A DNA stretch of 64,000 nucleotides from the NCBI GenBank assembly GCA_014529385.2, contig CM043963.1, forward strand, positions 996,001 through 1,060,000. Direction: 5' to 3'. The notes below the pieces were generated by a model. The model had not been told where the DNA came from. It did not search any database and saw nothing but the letters and a program-made list of their open reading frames with translations. Positions within the stretch are counted from its first letter, which is position 1. Each line of letters opens with the position of its first letter. The position numbers were made by a program, and so were the translations under genes. The DNA is from Adiantum capillus-veneris (lineage: Eukaryota > Streptophyta > Polypodiopsida > Polypodiales > Pteridaceae). This document shows positions 21,277-32,751 of this stretch, piece after piece.

Positions 21277-22312
21277 ATGGCTGACAACAACAACATAGAT
21301 GTGTTCAAGATGTTTTCTGTTGAGGACAGGTTGGATGGGGACAATTACCCTATGTTGGCTTATATGATGCAACATGTTCTTGTGTCAAAGGGCATCTGGA
21401 ACATTGTGCAGGGCATTGATGTACGTCCTGGTTTTGAAAATGTAGGCAATGTTGACGATGTTGCAGGTCTTGCTGCAAATATTGCTGCTGTTAGAGTTGT
21501 TTTGCCTACAAAAAAACAATCTCATTGGGATGTTAAGGATGCGCAGGCTCATGCATTGATTGCATTGTCTGTAAAGTGCACCATTGTTCCTCACATCCGT
21601 TCAATAAAATCTGCAAAATAGGCTTGGGATATTTTGAATGGTCTTTATGCAAGTCGCAATGAGGCTAAAATGTATTTGCTGCGTAAAGAGCTGGAGTCGA
21701 AGATTATGCATGAGGAAGATGATATGGACACTTTCCTTGCTAGTTTCAAGGATATCAATGAGCAACTTATTTCTGCAGGTGAAGTCATTTCAGACAGCTC
21801 CCTTGTGCGGACTGTTCTTGATGCCTTACCAAACTTTTGCTAGTACTTGGAGACTCATGACCCAAGGAAATCCTAAAGTTGTCAAGTTTCATGCATTATG
21901 CACATTGCTGTTGCAAGAATCACTTTCCAAAATAAACAGGACTAGGCAACGTGCAGTTGAATAGGCTTTTATTGCTTCTCAAAGAAAGGGTGGTAACAGC
22001 AATGCATCCACTTCTTATGGTTCTGTAACGAGTGGCAAAAATTATGTTCCTAATGCTTCTACTGGTAGCAATTCTTCTTGAAATTCTGGTGATAAGGCCA
22101 AGAAGAAGATGCGTTGCCATTATTGTAAAGCCAATGATTACTTGATCAAGTCGTGTCCTAAGTTGAAGGCCAAAGAGGCTAAGAAGAAAGAGGGTGGTTC
22201 CACTGCAAATGCTGGTTCCACTACAAATGCAGCCATTGTTGAGTCTTCTGTGAAAGGAGACTGTGTTGCTGATGTTGATGCAGAATGGGCTTTTAGCGCA
22301 GAGTGCACGTAA
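21277..22312 (+). pseudogene. C1-L gag
   Basis: Copia gag of the UBN2 type starting ATG at 21277 (MADNNNIDVFKMFSVEDRLD). It has DGDNYPM and the conserved W-N-I-V-Q region. A TAG at 21619 replaces the CAG seen in C1-R. A frame change near 21841 leads into FASTWRLMTQGNPK, with later stops near 21961, 22078 and 22310. The zinc knuckle at 22109 reads CHYCKANDYLIKSC with Tyr in place of the knuckle His, a CAT to TAT-type change. Confidence 0.9.
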
Positions 22313-22336
22313 AATCCTGTTGTCCATGATGCATGC

Positions 22337-24041
22337 TTGTCAATTGTTGCTGCAGATTCACATGTGTGGTATTTCGACAGTGGTGCTACAAAGCACATTA
22401 CCTCACATCGTGAATTGTTTACCTCTCTCGAGTCAGTCCCTCATGGGAATTCAGTCACTTGTGCCAACAACGCCTCTTATCCAGTTCAGAGAGTTGGAAA
22501 GATTGTGCTCACTGCTGCTAATGGCAATTCCTTCACACTTGTTGATGCACTTTATGTACCTGGGATCAAGAAGAATCTATTGTCTGTATCCGCACTTGCT
22601 AGACTTGGACATGTAGTCAAATTTGTGGATGACAGATGTAGAGTTCATGATCTCAGTTTTGGTGATGAAATTGTTGCATCTGGCCTTTTGTGCCGTGGGC
22701 TGTATAAGCTCACTTTGTATGACAAGTGTGGACAAAATTTTGCAATGTTGTTGCAGATTCAAGGGCTATTTCAGATGCAAAACTTTGGCATGCACGTTTT
22801 GGTCATCTGAATTTTGCCAGTTTCCTGCGTTTGCAGAAATCTGACATGGTTTCTTCTTTGCTGCCTCTTGAAGCACCTGTCAAACATGTTTGTGAAGGCT
22901 GTGTTTTTGGTAAGATGCAGCGTTCTAAGTTTCCAAAGGATGGTTCAATTCAGGCCACATACAGGTTGTAGCTTGTGCATAGTGATGTTTGTGGGCCCAT
23001 ACAAACTCCGTCCTTGGGCAATTACCTGTACTTCGTGACTTTCATGATGATTACTCCAGGCATGCATGGGTATTTCCACTTAAAGCGAAGTCTGAAGTTT
23101 TTATGTGCTTCAAACAATTTTTGGCTATGGCTGAAAATGTCTCAAAATGTACTATGGGCACCCTCCATTCCGATCAAGGGGGGGAGTATATGTCTCATGA
23201 ATTCAATGCATTTCTGGCTAGTGGTGGGATAAAACACCAATGTAGAGTGCCTTATACACCTCAACAAAATGGTGTTGCTGAGAGGAAGAACAGGTCACTC
23301 ATGGAAATGGCACAATGTATGGTCAAAAGTCAAGCTTTTCCGCATTCTTTTTGGCTTGAGGCCATCATGTGTGCCACTTATGTACTTTCCAGGTGTCCTA
23401 CGAAAGCTTTGCAGTCTATTACTCCATATGAAGCATGGCATGATAGAAATCCTTCTATTGAGCACATGCGTGTTTTTGGCTGTTTGGCATATGCTTTGGT
23501 GCCACAAACACAGCACAAAAAATTGGATGATAAGGCTGTCAAATGTATTTTTGTTGGTTATAGTGTTGAAAGCAAAGGTTACAGGTTATATCATCCACAA
23601 AAAAAACGTATTCTGGTTTCACGGGATGTAGTGTTTGTGGAAGATTATGTTCAGCCCTTGCTGTCATGTACTAGAGATAGTAATGTAAGCTCACAGGACA
23701 TTTATGACACTTTGTTGCCTCTTTTCAGTGGTGTAAATACGAATGTAATTTCCAATGAGGCAAATGTACAGCCTATGGGGGTTTCTCAAAATGTTACAGA
23801 TCAGCCTATTACTGATGCAGATGTACATGATGTACCTGATGAGGAAAGGGCTGAAAAAGAGCAGATTAGAGGTATGCCAAAATGGCTGGTGCACACTTTG
23901 CGTGACAATAAATTGGATGCACCTTTGTCTAGTCGTACTCGTTCAGGCTCTCGCCATGCATCTTATGCATCAGATTGTTATGATTTGGTTGTGTCTAGCT
24001 TACATGATGTTGAGGAGCCTCTGTCTTTTGATGAAGCATAG
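22337..24041 (+). pseudogene. C1-L protease and integrase
   Basis: VWYFDSGATKHITSH is the copia protease active site, at about residue 15 of the frame starting at 22337. GAG-pre-integrase follows (LWHARFGHLN with a CEGC pair) after a one-base deletion near 22744. The integrase core shows LVHSDVCGPI, a frameshift near 23040 in the DDYSRHAWVF strand, TLHSDQGGEYMS and PYTPQQNGVAERKNR with the catalytic Glu. After GYSVESKGYRLY the frame stays open to a stop at 24039. TAG at 22969 replaces CAG in C1-R. Confidence 0.9.
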
Positions 24042-24785
24042 AATTCAAAAAATTGGATGGTTGCCATGCAATCAGAATATGATGCACTTATAGAAAATGA
24101 CACATGGACTTTATGTGATTTGCCTCCTGGCAAAAAGGCCATTGGTACGAAGTGGGTTTACAAGTTGAAACGCAAGCCAGATGGTGACATCGATCGCCAT
24201 AAGGCTCGACTTGTTACAAAGGGTTATGCACAGCAAAAAGGCATTGATTATGAAGAGACTTTTGCTCCCACTTGTCGTATGACTACTGTAAGTTTTCTAT
24301 GTGCATTGGCAGCTCATTTTGGTTGGGATGCACATCAATCAGACATTGTTAGTGCTTTCTTAAATGGTGACATATTTGAGAAAGTTTATGTAACGCAGCC
24401 TCGCGGTTTTGTCATAAAAGGACAAGAGGACAAAGTGTGCAGATGTAAGAAGGCTTTGTATGGGTTGAAGCAATCTCCTCATGCTTGGTATGAGAAAGCT
24501 GTCACTCATTTGGTTAAACGAGGCTTTCGTAACAATCCAACAGAAAGCACATTGTATGTAAAGTGTGAGGATGATGTAGTTCTCATTGTGGTTCTTTATG
24601 TCGACGATTTGCTGATCACTGGACCAAATGAGAGACATATTGTTGAATTTAAGGCTAATTTGAATGCTACTTTCAAGATGAAAGATTTAGGGATGTTGCA
24701 TCATTACTTGGGTATACAGTTTAAGCAACGTGATGGTGGTATTGCCTTGTGTCAAAAAATTTACATAGTGACATTGCTATGTAAG
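24042..24785 (+). pseudogene. C1-L reverse transcriptase, 5' part
   Basis: The frame is open: [80 protein letters not shown] and the catalytic VLYVDDLLITG at about 24592-24624. It ends in ALCQKIYIVTLLCK where G2 inserts. The domain continues at 35776. This RT has no internal stop and is the best preserved part of the element. Confidence 0.95.
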
Positions 24786-25724
24786 TGTTTGCGGGTCGCC
24801 GCGACGGACGTCCATAGCATAGCTCTCAAGCATCAACATAAAATTATTGATGCAAGGGAAGCGACTCGGATGAGGCATGGAAACTCATTAGGATGTCAAC
24901 CCTAATGAAGTGAACTCGAAGAGATGCAACTACTAACTCCACAAGAAAATCAAACGCACGAAATCCAAGTAATCTGCCTATGTCCTTCTACACAGCTCTA
25001 CAGTCATCACGCCCGTTCACCATCCAAATCATATCGGAATCGCATGAAACTTGAAGGGAAGCTACAAGGAACTATCAGGAACATACCCTATCAGTGTCAC
25101 AGCATTCTAGAGAGGTACAAAGATCACTATCGTTCTTCCCACAGTACGCAAAAACAGTAAACGAATGATCCTAAAGGGTCGTTTTTGGGTCCGTAAAGCC
25201 TCTCCTACGGTCAAAACAACATAAAATACGCACATAAACACTCAATACAGCGATTTAAGGCCTAAACGGATGCGTTTGAAACCTTCACCGAATCTTGAAT
25301 GCTTACACTTGAATGAAAGAGCAGAGTAAGAGGAACACAATGCAAGAAACAAAACTGAATTTGGATTACCGTAGCCACAGAAGCGATGATTACAAGTTTG
25401 AGCAAAGAGGCAGCTCTCTGTGCGTGACGCAATAGTCACTTATCTTCAAAAAAATAATCTCCCTTTCCCACTAACCTTAGTGTATTATATACTTAGGGCT
25501 TTCTAAAGTGGCCGGCGGCCAACTTCTCATGGACCTTTACATACATCATTGGAAAAATTACATCTTTGACTCAGACATGACATAGACGATTTTCATTAGA
25601 CTTTTACAAGGTTTGATGTATTAAACATCGGAAAAATAATGTAACCACATCAAAACTTTGGCCGGCTGACCCAACGGGCGCCTTGGCTAGGTGGGCACTT
25701 GTATGTTGTTATCACCTCCAAACA
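24786..25724 (-). mobile_element. G2 3' LTR (939 bp)
   Basis: On the plus strand it begins TGTTTGCGGGTCGCC and ends CACCTCCAAACA. It is preceded in element sense by a polypurine tract. It differs from the other LTR by an indel near 24806 and several dozen substitutions. A degraded box (GATCACTATC) lies at 25112-25134 where the other LTR has the perfect palindrome. Confidence 0.95.
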
Positions 25725-25740
25725 CTCCCCCCTTCCTAGC
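25725..25740 (-). promoter_or_regulatory. G2 polypurine tract
   Basis: Minus strand AGGAAGGGGGGAG ends at the LTR. It primes plus-strand cDNA synthesis in LTR elements and fixes the orientation of G2 as minus. Confidence 0.9.
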
Positions 25741-26852
25741 TCGTGTCGTCCCTTGACACGACCATTTGTAGTCTGGTCTTCTTGTTGATGAGACTCCCCC
25801 CTTCCTTGATTGAGTTATAGCTGGCATGTTTTGCTTGTTGAAATGGGGTGCCCATTTGCCTTTGATTGATGAACATGTGTTCTTTGTGATTTGGATGTTG
25901 TGGACGAGGCATTTGTGCATGTTGTTGCACATCCTGCTTTACCTTTCCATTTGTGCAGTTGGTCGATGATACATGCTTCTTTGGATACTTTGCCTCTTGG
26001 TGCAGTTGACTTTTTATTGGAGCTCGTATCTCAAAATGTTTGAGACTTTGACATGTGTGCACTGGCATCTCCAATTTGATTTTCTTTGCCACTTTGATAG
26101 AGCTTTGTTGGTATCTCTGAAGATTAGAGCTGCTCTTGTCGAAGTGTAGAACAATGTGGCCCCACTTTATCTCTTTAAAGATCGTGTAAAAAATTCTTTA
26201 TTGGTTCCATTTGATGGAAGGAATATATACAATAGAATAGTGATGGGTGTTTCTAAATTAGGGTCTAGAACCTGAATGACCAAAGGGAAAAACCCAGTGG
26301 GAAAAATGCCTTTGGTATATGCTCTTATTGGGGTGAACACTTGGAAGTTGAGTACCTGTTCATGCAAGGTGAGTGCTTGGGAGAAATAAAGTAAGAGTGC
26401 ATAATGCAAGTGCCAATTATGGGACACTCTATATGCACACAAGAGTTCTTTCAAGAAAATCATGCGGTGTGAAAAATGAGTTGTTGGGTGCTTCAAGGAA
26501 CAAATGTAGCACATGTGATATCCAAGGACATCTCAATAGCTTCCACATTTCCAAGAAGGGTTTTTGATGTTGAAGCTTCTCCACTCGCTACTCACTATGT
26601 ATAGTGCGTGAGTGTCTTTTGGACTCTCTTCTTCACTTTACCAAACTTAAAATACATAGACTTGGACTCTTATGCTCACCTATACCAGCATGAGCGACAC
26701 AACATAAATATGCTCAACTCCTCCACCTTGAGCAGTACCTAGAATAGCTAAGACTCTTAGAACACAGAGAATATTACTTGAAGCTTTGGGACTAATGCCT
26801 TGCTCATTTAGTGGCTCAGCTCCCCGACTCTTGACTTTTATGCCATGTATTT
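25741..26852 (-). other. G2 3' region with small open frames
   Basis: Between the WxPK ORF and the polypurine tract. Two minus-strand open frames (26167-26514 and 25736-26092) are visible. The second is basic and Gln/His-rich, and ends beside the polypurine tract as a polyprotein tail might. Neither resembles a family I know. They may be remnants of the accessory ORF tail or chance frames. Confidence 0.35.
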
Positions 26853-27935
26853 TTAATGGCGACTTGGACTTACCTGTTCATGGCCTGAAACCCAATGCCA
26901 TAAGTTCTTGAGATCAAGGCCTCTATCATTGTGTTGGTCTTTGGATACCACCATTTTGTCGAGTAGGTTGGCATATTTTGGCTCCTCTTGACTTGCTTGT
27001 TGTATGTTGATACTTCTTTGTAAAACAAGTCCTTCAGCTATCATAGGGCTTGATGTAGCCTTTGCATTAATTTCCATGAGAAGCGATTGTCGAGATGTGT
27101 GGGTTCTCTGTGATTGAGTTTCCACTAGCAATTTTGGAACCCATCTTGTTTTTGGTCCTTGTGTGACCATCTTTGGCATTTTATCTTCTTCTACAATTTG
27201 ATGGTGGACACTAGGCTTTGGTATCCAAACCTGATGATTTCCGTTTTAAAAGTCTTGCTTTTGTAATTGATGACAAGGTATCCATCTCTAGATTGTAGCA
27301 GCCTTGGTTGTAATTGGCTTCTGTTGGCTTTTGGTTGTCATTGCTTACTTTGGGATAGGAGCTTGTGCTGCTTGATTTCTTTTTGTTGTTCCCGATTGAG
27401 CTACAATTTTTGGTAACCATATTTGTGTGTTACCTTCATAAAATCCTTGTGCTTCGAGTAGCTTAACTAGAATCATTCGCTGATTCACCTGTTTGCATTG
27501 GGTAATTTGAGTAGCGAGTGACTTTGGTACCCAAACTTGTCGCATTGCCCACTTGGAATGTCTTTTTGTTTGCCTTTTTTTGGTGTTCTTTCGCTTGCCT
27601 GAGTATTTTGTATTCTGTTGATAGCGCGTCTTGTTCCTTGTAGAACTCGTTGGTTGAGGTGGGTAGGTCCAGGCTGTTACTTTAGGCTTTTTGGCCCAGA
27701 CATTAGTGTTTCCTTGGAAGTAGCCTTGAGCAGTGATTGACGCATTTGATGCTATCCACCCTGTCACCTTTTGTTGTTGTGGTTGAACCCGTGTTTCATG
27801 TATCCAAACTGGGTCTTTGACTTGGAAGTGATCTTTGGATACCAACACTTGGTTGACATTCTTCGTCTTCTTCTGGATGCTTTTTTGTGATGGAAACTTT
27901 GGTTGATAGACTTTTTGCTTTGGTTTCCATTGCAT
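26853..27935 (-). pseudogene. G2 WxPK-repeat part of accessory ORF
   Basis: Open from 27935 to 27345, then continuing in the same frame through three stops to 26853. The unit is [AE]QG[FY]-x-x-GNT-x-[IV]W-x-[PK]K, seen as AQGYFQGNTNVWAKK, EAQGFYEGNTQIWLPK and a damaged NGNHQVWIPK. Each is preceded by a shorter W motif (GWIASN, QVWVPK, RWIPC), and a last RWVPK lies near 27140. Composition is Lys/Gln/Thr-rich and basic. It follows the retropepsin-like domain in the same frame, separated by one TAA. No known function. Confidence 0.7.
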
Positions 27936-27938
27936 TTT

Positions 27939-28988
27939 TTATGGTGTGGCTCTTGACGTGGAGGCTTCGTGAGAAATTTGATGGAATCTCGTTGAAGGTA
28001 AAGTCGTCTGGCGAGGTTGATATACTTCAATGTTTACCTTTGCTTTACCTTTTTCCGTGATGGTTGGCAATTTCTTCTCTGCATGGATTTGAGAAGCTTC
28101 ATGGAGTCTTACCGTTGTTGTTGAAGCTTTTGATTGTTGTCGAAAAAAGATGTTCCTCCAGCTTTCTGTTAGGACCAGACTCTCTTTGATATGATAGTAG
28201 TTGATTATGTGGAAAGTATCTTTATACTCCCCGGTACTCAATTTGAGTACATCTTCTGCCACTCCAAAGCTAGGAATCGGCATTTTTGAACTTGTGTAAA
28301 TTGTTTCTTCTAGCTCATTGATTGGTGGCTTTCCCATTATGATCCACGTTCCATAAGTCATTAGATTCTTTGTTGCTTTTGGATCTATTGCGGCCGAACA
28401 TGTAACCTTGAGCCCTGTTTGTCCGCATAAATTGAATTTGATCATCGTAGGAGATAGTCCATCTTCTTCCTTGTCCCTGTTCTTCTTTTGATCTTGCATT
28501 TGTTGAAGATTTGCCGTTGAACTTGGAAGCTTTTCTCCTTCATCTACTTTCATTTGCACTTTTTCTGGAGTCGGCTTCTTTGAAACAGCTTTTGTTGTTT
28601 CTTCAAGTATGTCAATAAAGACATATTCTTGTGGTTGCTCTGCTTCCTTCGTTTTCAATTTTGCCTCATGCTCCAGGATGTAGCTATCTGTCTCACTTTT
28701 TCTGCTTTCACACTCACAAACTTCATTAGCTTCCTTCAACACTTTCAACATAAAACATGAAACTAGGTCGTAGCCTTCTTCATTACAAAACTTGGTTGGA
28801 GTTAGCTCATTTACACACACATCCAAGGTTGCCAATATTTGATTCCATCCAAATGGCTCAAATAATTGCTCTGGAAAGGGTTCTGGTATGTAAGCTTCAT
28901 CGTCCATTGATCTTTGCAATCCTCCTTCACTAAGCTTCCACACTGCGAAGCACCACACATCCAAAGTTCTTGTTTGGTTTGTAGCCAC
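27939..28988 (-). CDS. G2 linker plus degenerate retropepsin-like domain
   Basis: An open frame of 349 codons. Its N-terminal part continues the post-protease linker (ILATLDVC, TKFCNEEGYDL), followed by a Glu/Lys-rich spacer. From about residue 182 a retropepsin-like fold appears: KFNLCGQTGLKVTCSAAID, with DPKAT where D-S-G-A-T is expected, and LVLTESWRNIF in place of the ILG-x-x-W turn. The triad is lost although the frame is intact. That suggests a non-catalytic, structural or binding role in this family, or recent loss. The start given is only the first Met of the open frame. Confidence 0.6.
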   Translation of the reverse strand: MATNQTRTLDVWCFAVWKLSEGGLQRSMDDEAYIPEPFPEQLFEPFGWNQILATLDVCVNELTPTKFCNEEGYDLVSCFMLKVLKEANEVCECESRKSETDSYILEHEAKLKTKEAEQPQEYVFIDILEETTKAVSKKPTPEKVQMKVDEGEKLPSSTANLQQMQDQKKNRDKEEDGLSPTMIKFNLCGQTGLKVTCSAAIDPKATKNLMTYGTWIIMGKPPINELEETIYTSSKMPIPSFGVAEDVLKLSTGEYKDTFHIINYYHIKESLVLTESWRNIFFRQQSKASTTTVRLHEASQIHAEKKLPTITEKGKAKVNIEVYQPRQTTLPSTRFHQISHEASTSRATP

Positions 28989-29484
28989 GTAGGTATCTCT
29001 TTCCCATTCACTATAGTAGAGTCAATTTCTTCTATAGGAGTTCTATTCCCATCTCTATAGCTATGGCCTTTTATGATTATTTTTGTGGTGATCTTTTTAT
29101 GTCTCAAGTAGATATAGTCATGGCCCCAATCTTGAACCATCTTAAGTTGACGCATGAAGGTCTTCCTAAAATGATATAAAAATTGTTCCCTTTTCCAAAA
29201 TCTACTATTGCAAATGTATGTTCATATTCAATTCCACAAGAAGTCACAATAATTTGCTCTAGGATACCCAGAGGTTTTTCCCTGTATCCATCTGCAAGTT
29301 GCAGGTTCATTCTAGTTTTCCTAAGCGCTGGTCTACCCCATTTTTCCCAAATGTCTTTTGTGGCTATGGCTACTCTAGCCCCACTATCAAGTATAGCCAA
29401 TGTTTCAACTCCTTTGTGTTCCACAGGTAAGGTGGTGTTTCCTTTTTCTCCTTCGCAATATTCCCCCACCTTGTTTATTGGCAC
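28811..29484 (-). pseudogene. G2 protease and start of linker
   Basis: Retropepsin that would mature gag: ETLAILDSGARVAIATKDIW has the intact D-S-G-A triad, then LQLADGYREKPLGILEQIIV, IEYEHTFAIVDFG and IILGRP. A frameshift at IILGRPS (about 29155) moves into MRQLKMVQDWGHDYIYLRH and the LWMCGASQCGSL linker. The same sequence order is seen in G1-R at 56230-56760. Confidence 0.85.
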
Positions 29485-29558
29485 AGGTTTAGCTTTTGCA
29501 CTTTCTTGTTGAGTTTTGTTTGATTATTTATTTGAGGGAAGATCTTGAAGAGGTACCT

Positions 29559-30536
29559 TTAATCCCATACATGTGGTCTAATCTTAAGCGTTTCAGATAG
29601 AGTAATGATGCACTGTATTGGGTTTGACATCAACTCTTGCATACTCTTTGTATCCATCATCTTGGATATGGATTTCCTCCGAGATGGCACCACTCTAGTC
29701 TCTGAGTCTACCTCATGTTCTCCTATGTATGAGGGTAAGGTCTTCAAGGACTCTGGTTTTCTTTCAATTGAAACTTCCATCCCTGCATCTCCATTTAGAG
29801 ATTGAATGTCTCCCTGATAGACTTCATGCCCTGTATTGACCTCAGTTATGGGTGCAGATTGGAAAGTCGCACTTCCATCTTTTGCACTTCTAATTGCTTC
29901 CCACGGTTCATTTGGCCATGGCTCATCTATCTCTGGGATAGGTGCCATAAATTGTGATCTTGACCTTGCATCATTAGTGGTGTTGGCCACTACTTGATCA
30001 TCTAGTTGAATTTCTACGTTGTTGGTTTCTTGTGTTGCAGTCTTTCCTTGCACATCCTTTTGTGATTTTAGCTCAATGTTTCTTTGAGTTAATGTTTCAA
30101 CAACCTTTGCCTTAGGCATTTCAAATCCAACACTTTTTGGTCTTGTTCCTGGAGGTGGAATTGGTGCTTCAGGCTCCATCATTGCTTGTGCAGTTTTTAC
30201 CAGTTCCTTACACATTTTCAACCTCTCAGTCTCTACCTCAGCATGAGGATATTTCATCCCTCGTTGCTCTAGGATTTGGTTGGGTTTCAATCTAGCCTCA
30301 TATGCATCCAATGCAGCATCTAATGGCTCTAGGACTTTGTCTACCAACACAAATCCTCCGGAAGATGCCTTCCTTGGTTTCTTATCGCTCACCATCGTTT
30401 TGTTTTCCCGTTCTTGTGTTAACTGCTCCTTTGTCTCTTGTAATTCTGTTTGTAGTGCAGTTTGATTTGTAATTGTTTTTACTTTAATTCTGTCTCTTTT
30501 GGCTTTCCAGGATTTTCTCCCAGTACTCACTGACAC
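29559..30536 (-). pseudogene. G2 gag C-terminal region
   Basis: A 325-codon open frame: Lys/Gln/Glu-rich likely coiled coil (TELQETKEQLTQERENK), EPLDAALDAYEARLKPNQ, YPHAEVETERLKMCKEL, then acidic linker to PSYIGEHEVDSETRVVPSRR and the segment leading to protease. It aligns with 55030-56120 of G1-R. Such a long gag tail between knuckles and protease is shared by both families. Confidence 0.75.
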
Positions 30537-30703
30537 ACTAGTTGTTTCCCCTTGTTTGGGTTGTTAATCTTTCTCCCATTACTTGGTCCCTCAGCATTTT
30601 TTTTTGCTTGGGCTCTAGTCACTACCTTCACAGGAATTTTGGGTTTTGCCTCTGATCCACTTGGAGAAGGTAACACTCCCACAAAATTCATTGTTGTTTT
30701 CCC

Positions 30704-32751
30704 CTATTTCTTTGGGTGTTTTGGACAATTTGGAACAACATGTGTAATGGCACACTCCAAACAATATCCAATTATCTCTACACGAGAACAATTCTTGGCC
30801 CAATGATTACCTCCACACTTGTAGCATGGTCCATCTTGTTGAGTCGCTGGTGGCACATTTGATGGTTGTTCTTGCTTAGCCAGAATGGTCTCTGGTCTAT
30901 GCTCTTGATTGGCTATGAACATCAAAGTGTCCTCATTCAATGAATAGAGTTTTCTCATAGGTTCTTGCCCTTGCCTAGGTTGTGATACCTCAGCTCTTTG
31001 TAAAGCCCTTGATACAACCCTATTTTGAAATAATGGATGATTTGGTAATGGCATTTGTTTTTCTATTTGATGTCCAAATAGTATCCCCCTCGTGTAGGTT
31101 TGATTATAGTAGCACTCACTCATCTCATGATTGGTCCATTTTTTCTCAATGGCACACCATTTTATTCGTTGTGCTACTTGCGCTGCTAGCTCATCTAGGT
31201 TGGTCATTAATTGAGACATAACCACTTGCCTTGTGTTGGTTTCACCAGATGCTAAAGGAGCATTATCCATAGTGATCTTTGTATCACCAATTTTCTCGCC
31301 ATAGGCTTTACAATTGTCAACTAGGTATAACGCTTCTCTGGTGACTTGTTCAAAGGAAGTACATCCTTTTAAGTGCAAATCTTTCTTGAGAGTTTCATTT
31401 TTCAAACCCTCTATGAAGAGAATTGATAATCTTTCATCCTGTGGTAACTCGCGTTTCGGACATCTCTCGATATATTGTTTGAAGCATAGCGATGCTTCCT
31501 TCACTCTCTCATCTTCTTTTTGCTTGAATGCATAGATTTGGGACATTGTGTTATGCTTGATTCCCCTTTTAGAGAACTCCACAACAAATTCTTGCAATAG
31601 TTGTTCAATGTTTGAGAAGGCATTTTTGTCCAACAGTTGGAACCAATTCAATGCTATCCCTTCCAAGGTTAAGCCAAATCCCTCATACTGTGTATGAAAA
31701 TAAAATACTTGTTCGGCTCTTAACACTTGTTTGAACAAGGATGCATGTACGTATGGATCCCTTAATCCATCATACTTCTTCTTGACACATTTGGCCAGTT
31801 GATATGGTCTCATTGGTTTTGGTTCAACCATGTATCTTAGCGTGTTGGAGTCTCTCACAAAGACATCCCTCGTTCCTTCTTCTCGACTTGGAGCAAACAT
31901 TGGTGGAATCCCCTTTGAGACATGTTTTGGAAATGTTGATGGATTTGTAAGTCTAATTGGTGTTCTCTTGGTTCCACTCAATGAGGTAGCAGCTACAATC
32001 CCATGAATAGCTATTTTGGATGTTTGAGGTCCATTTGATTCCATAGTTTCAATGTTAGCTTCTTGCAAATCAATCTCAAAAAACCCTGGTACGCTTACGC
32101 TCGGTTGAAAGTAGTAAGCAGAGATTGGAGTACCCATGTATGTTTATCAAAAAACCCTGGTACGCTTACGCTCGGTTAAAAGTAGTATACAGAGATTGGA
32201 TTACCCATGTATGTATATCTTTCTAGCTCAATTGGGCTGATAAGTTTGTACTCTCGTCCATACTTATCTACCATTAGAACTTGCACTCCCTGGTCATCTG
32301 TGTATGTGAAGGCATAGAGGTTCTTGGAGTCTGTCAACTCTTCAATGATGGAATTTAAACATCTATAGAATTTGTTTTGATCCCCAATAGGTAACCTATA
32401 AAGGCCATCATAAGTGTAATCCGTTAGAACTCTCGTGGCTTCATTGGTTTTGATGAACCTCACGTTGGGTTTGTTGATTAGAGGATGCTTCTCCTCTAAG
32501 TCTCCAACAATTTCCACTTTTGCTCTTCCAAACTCCTGGATTTTAGTTGATTGGTTTGGCTTCCAGTGAGCTACATGATCACTTGACAAATATTCATGAG
32601 CCATGCCTTGAGGTTTGGCTTGATATGATTGATAAGCCTCATGGTCTTGTCTCAACCCTCTTGTTATAGGTGTTGCAGTATTTTCGGTTGTTTGTGTAGG
32701 TGGCATAGCTCTGAGTTGAGTGGAAAACCCTAATGATGAATGAGTTGTCAT
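30704..32751 (-). pseudogene. G2 gag, N-terminal and core
   Basis: From MTTHSSLGFSTQLRAMPP (32751) one frame runs to 32176 and contains VLMVDKYGREYKLISP, also seen in G1 gag. After the 71-bp duplication a 477-codon frame (32137-30704) covers the retrotransposon gag core (LRDPYVHASLFKQVL, FSKRGIKHNTMSQIYAFKQK). It ends with two zinc knuckles, CYKCGGNHWAKNC and CLECAITHVVPNC, both CX2CX3HX4C, one residue shorter than the common spacing. Gag is nearly intact. Confidence 0.85.
32077..32218 (-). repeat. 71-bp tandem duplication in G2 gag
   Basis: Units at 32077-32147 and 32148-32218 share ACCCTGGTACGCTTACGCTC. The period is not a multiple of three, so it shifts the frame, and the upstream unit also has CAA changed to TAA. 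This one event plus that stop separates the two long gag frames. Confidence 0.9.

Larger units (their letters stand above)
14835..22683 (+). repeat. 7.85-kb duplicated segment, donor copy
   Basis: It matches 42056-49904 with constant offset 27221 and no indel that I found. I saw about nine to eleven single-base differences, for example near 15629, 16712, 17164, 18820, 21433, 21774 and 22065. It spans the end of G3 integrase, the G3 LTR, both LINE pieces, unassigned DNA and the 5' half of C1-L. Here the left edge is continuous with the rest of G3, so this is the source; the right copy is abrupt at that edge. Confidence 0.95.

Noticed and set aside
29559-32751. Long minus-strand frames as a host gene
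   Set aside because: The order, zinc knuckles and flanking LTRs show they are gag of G2.
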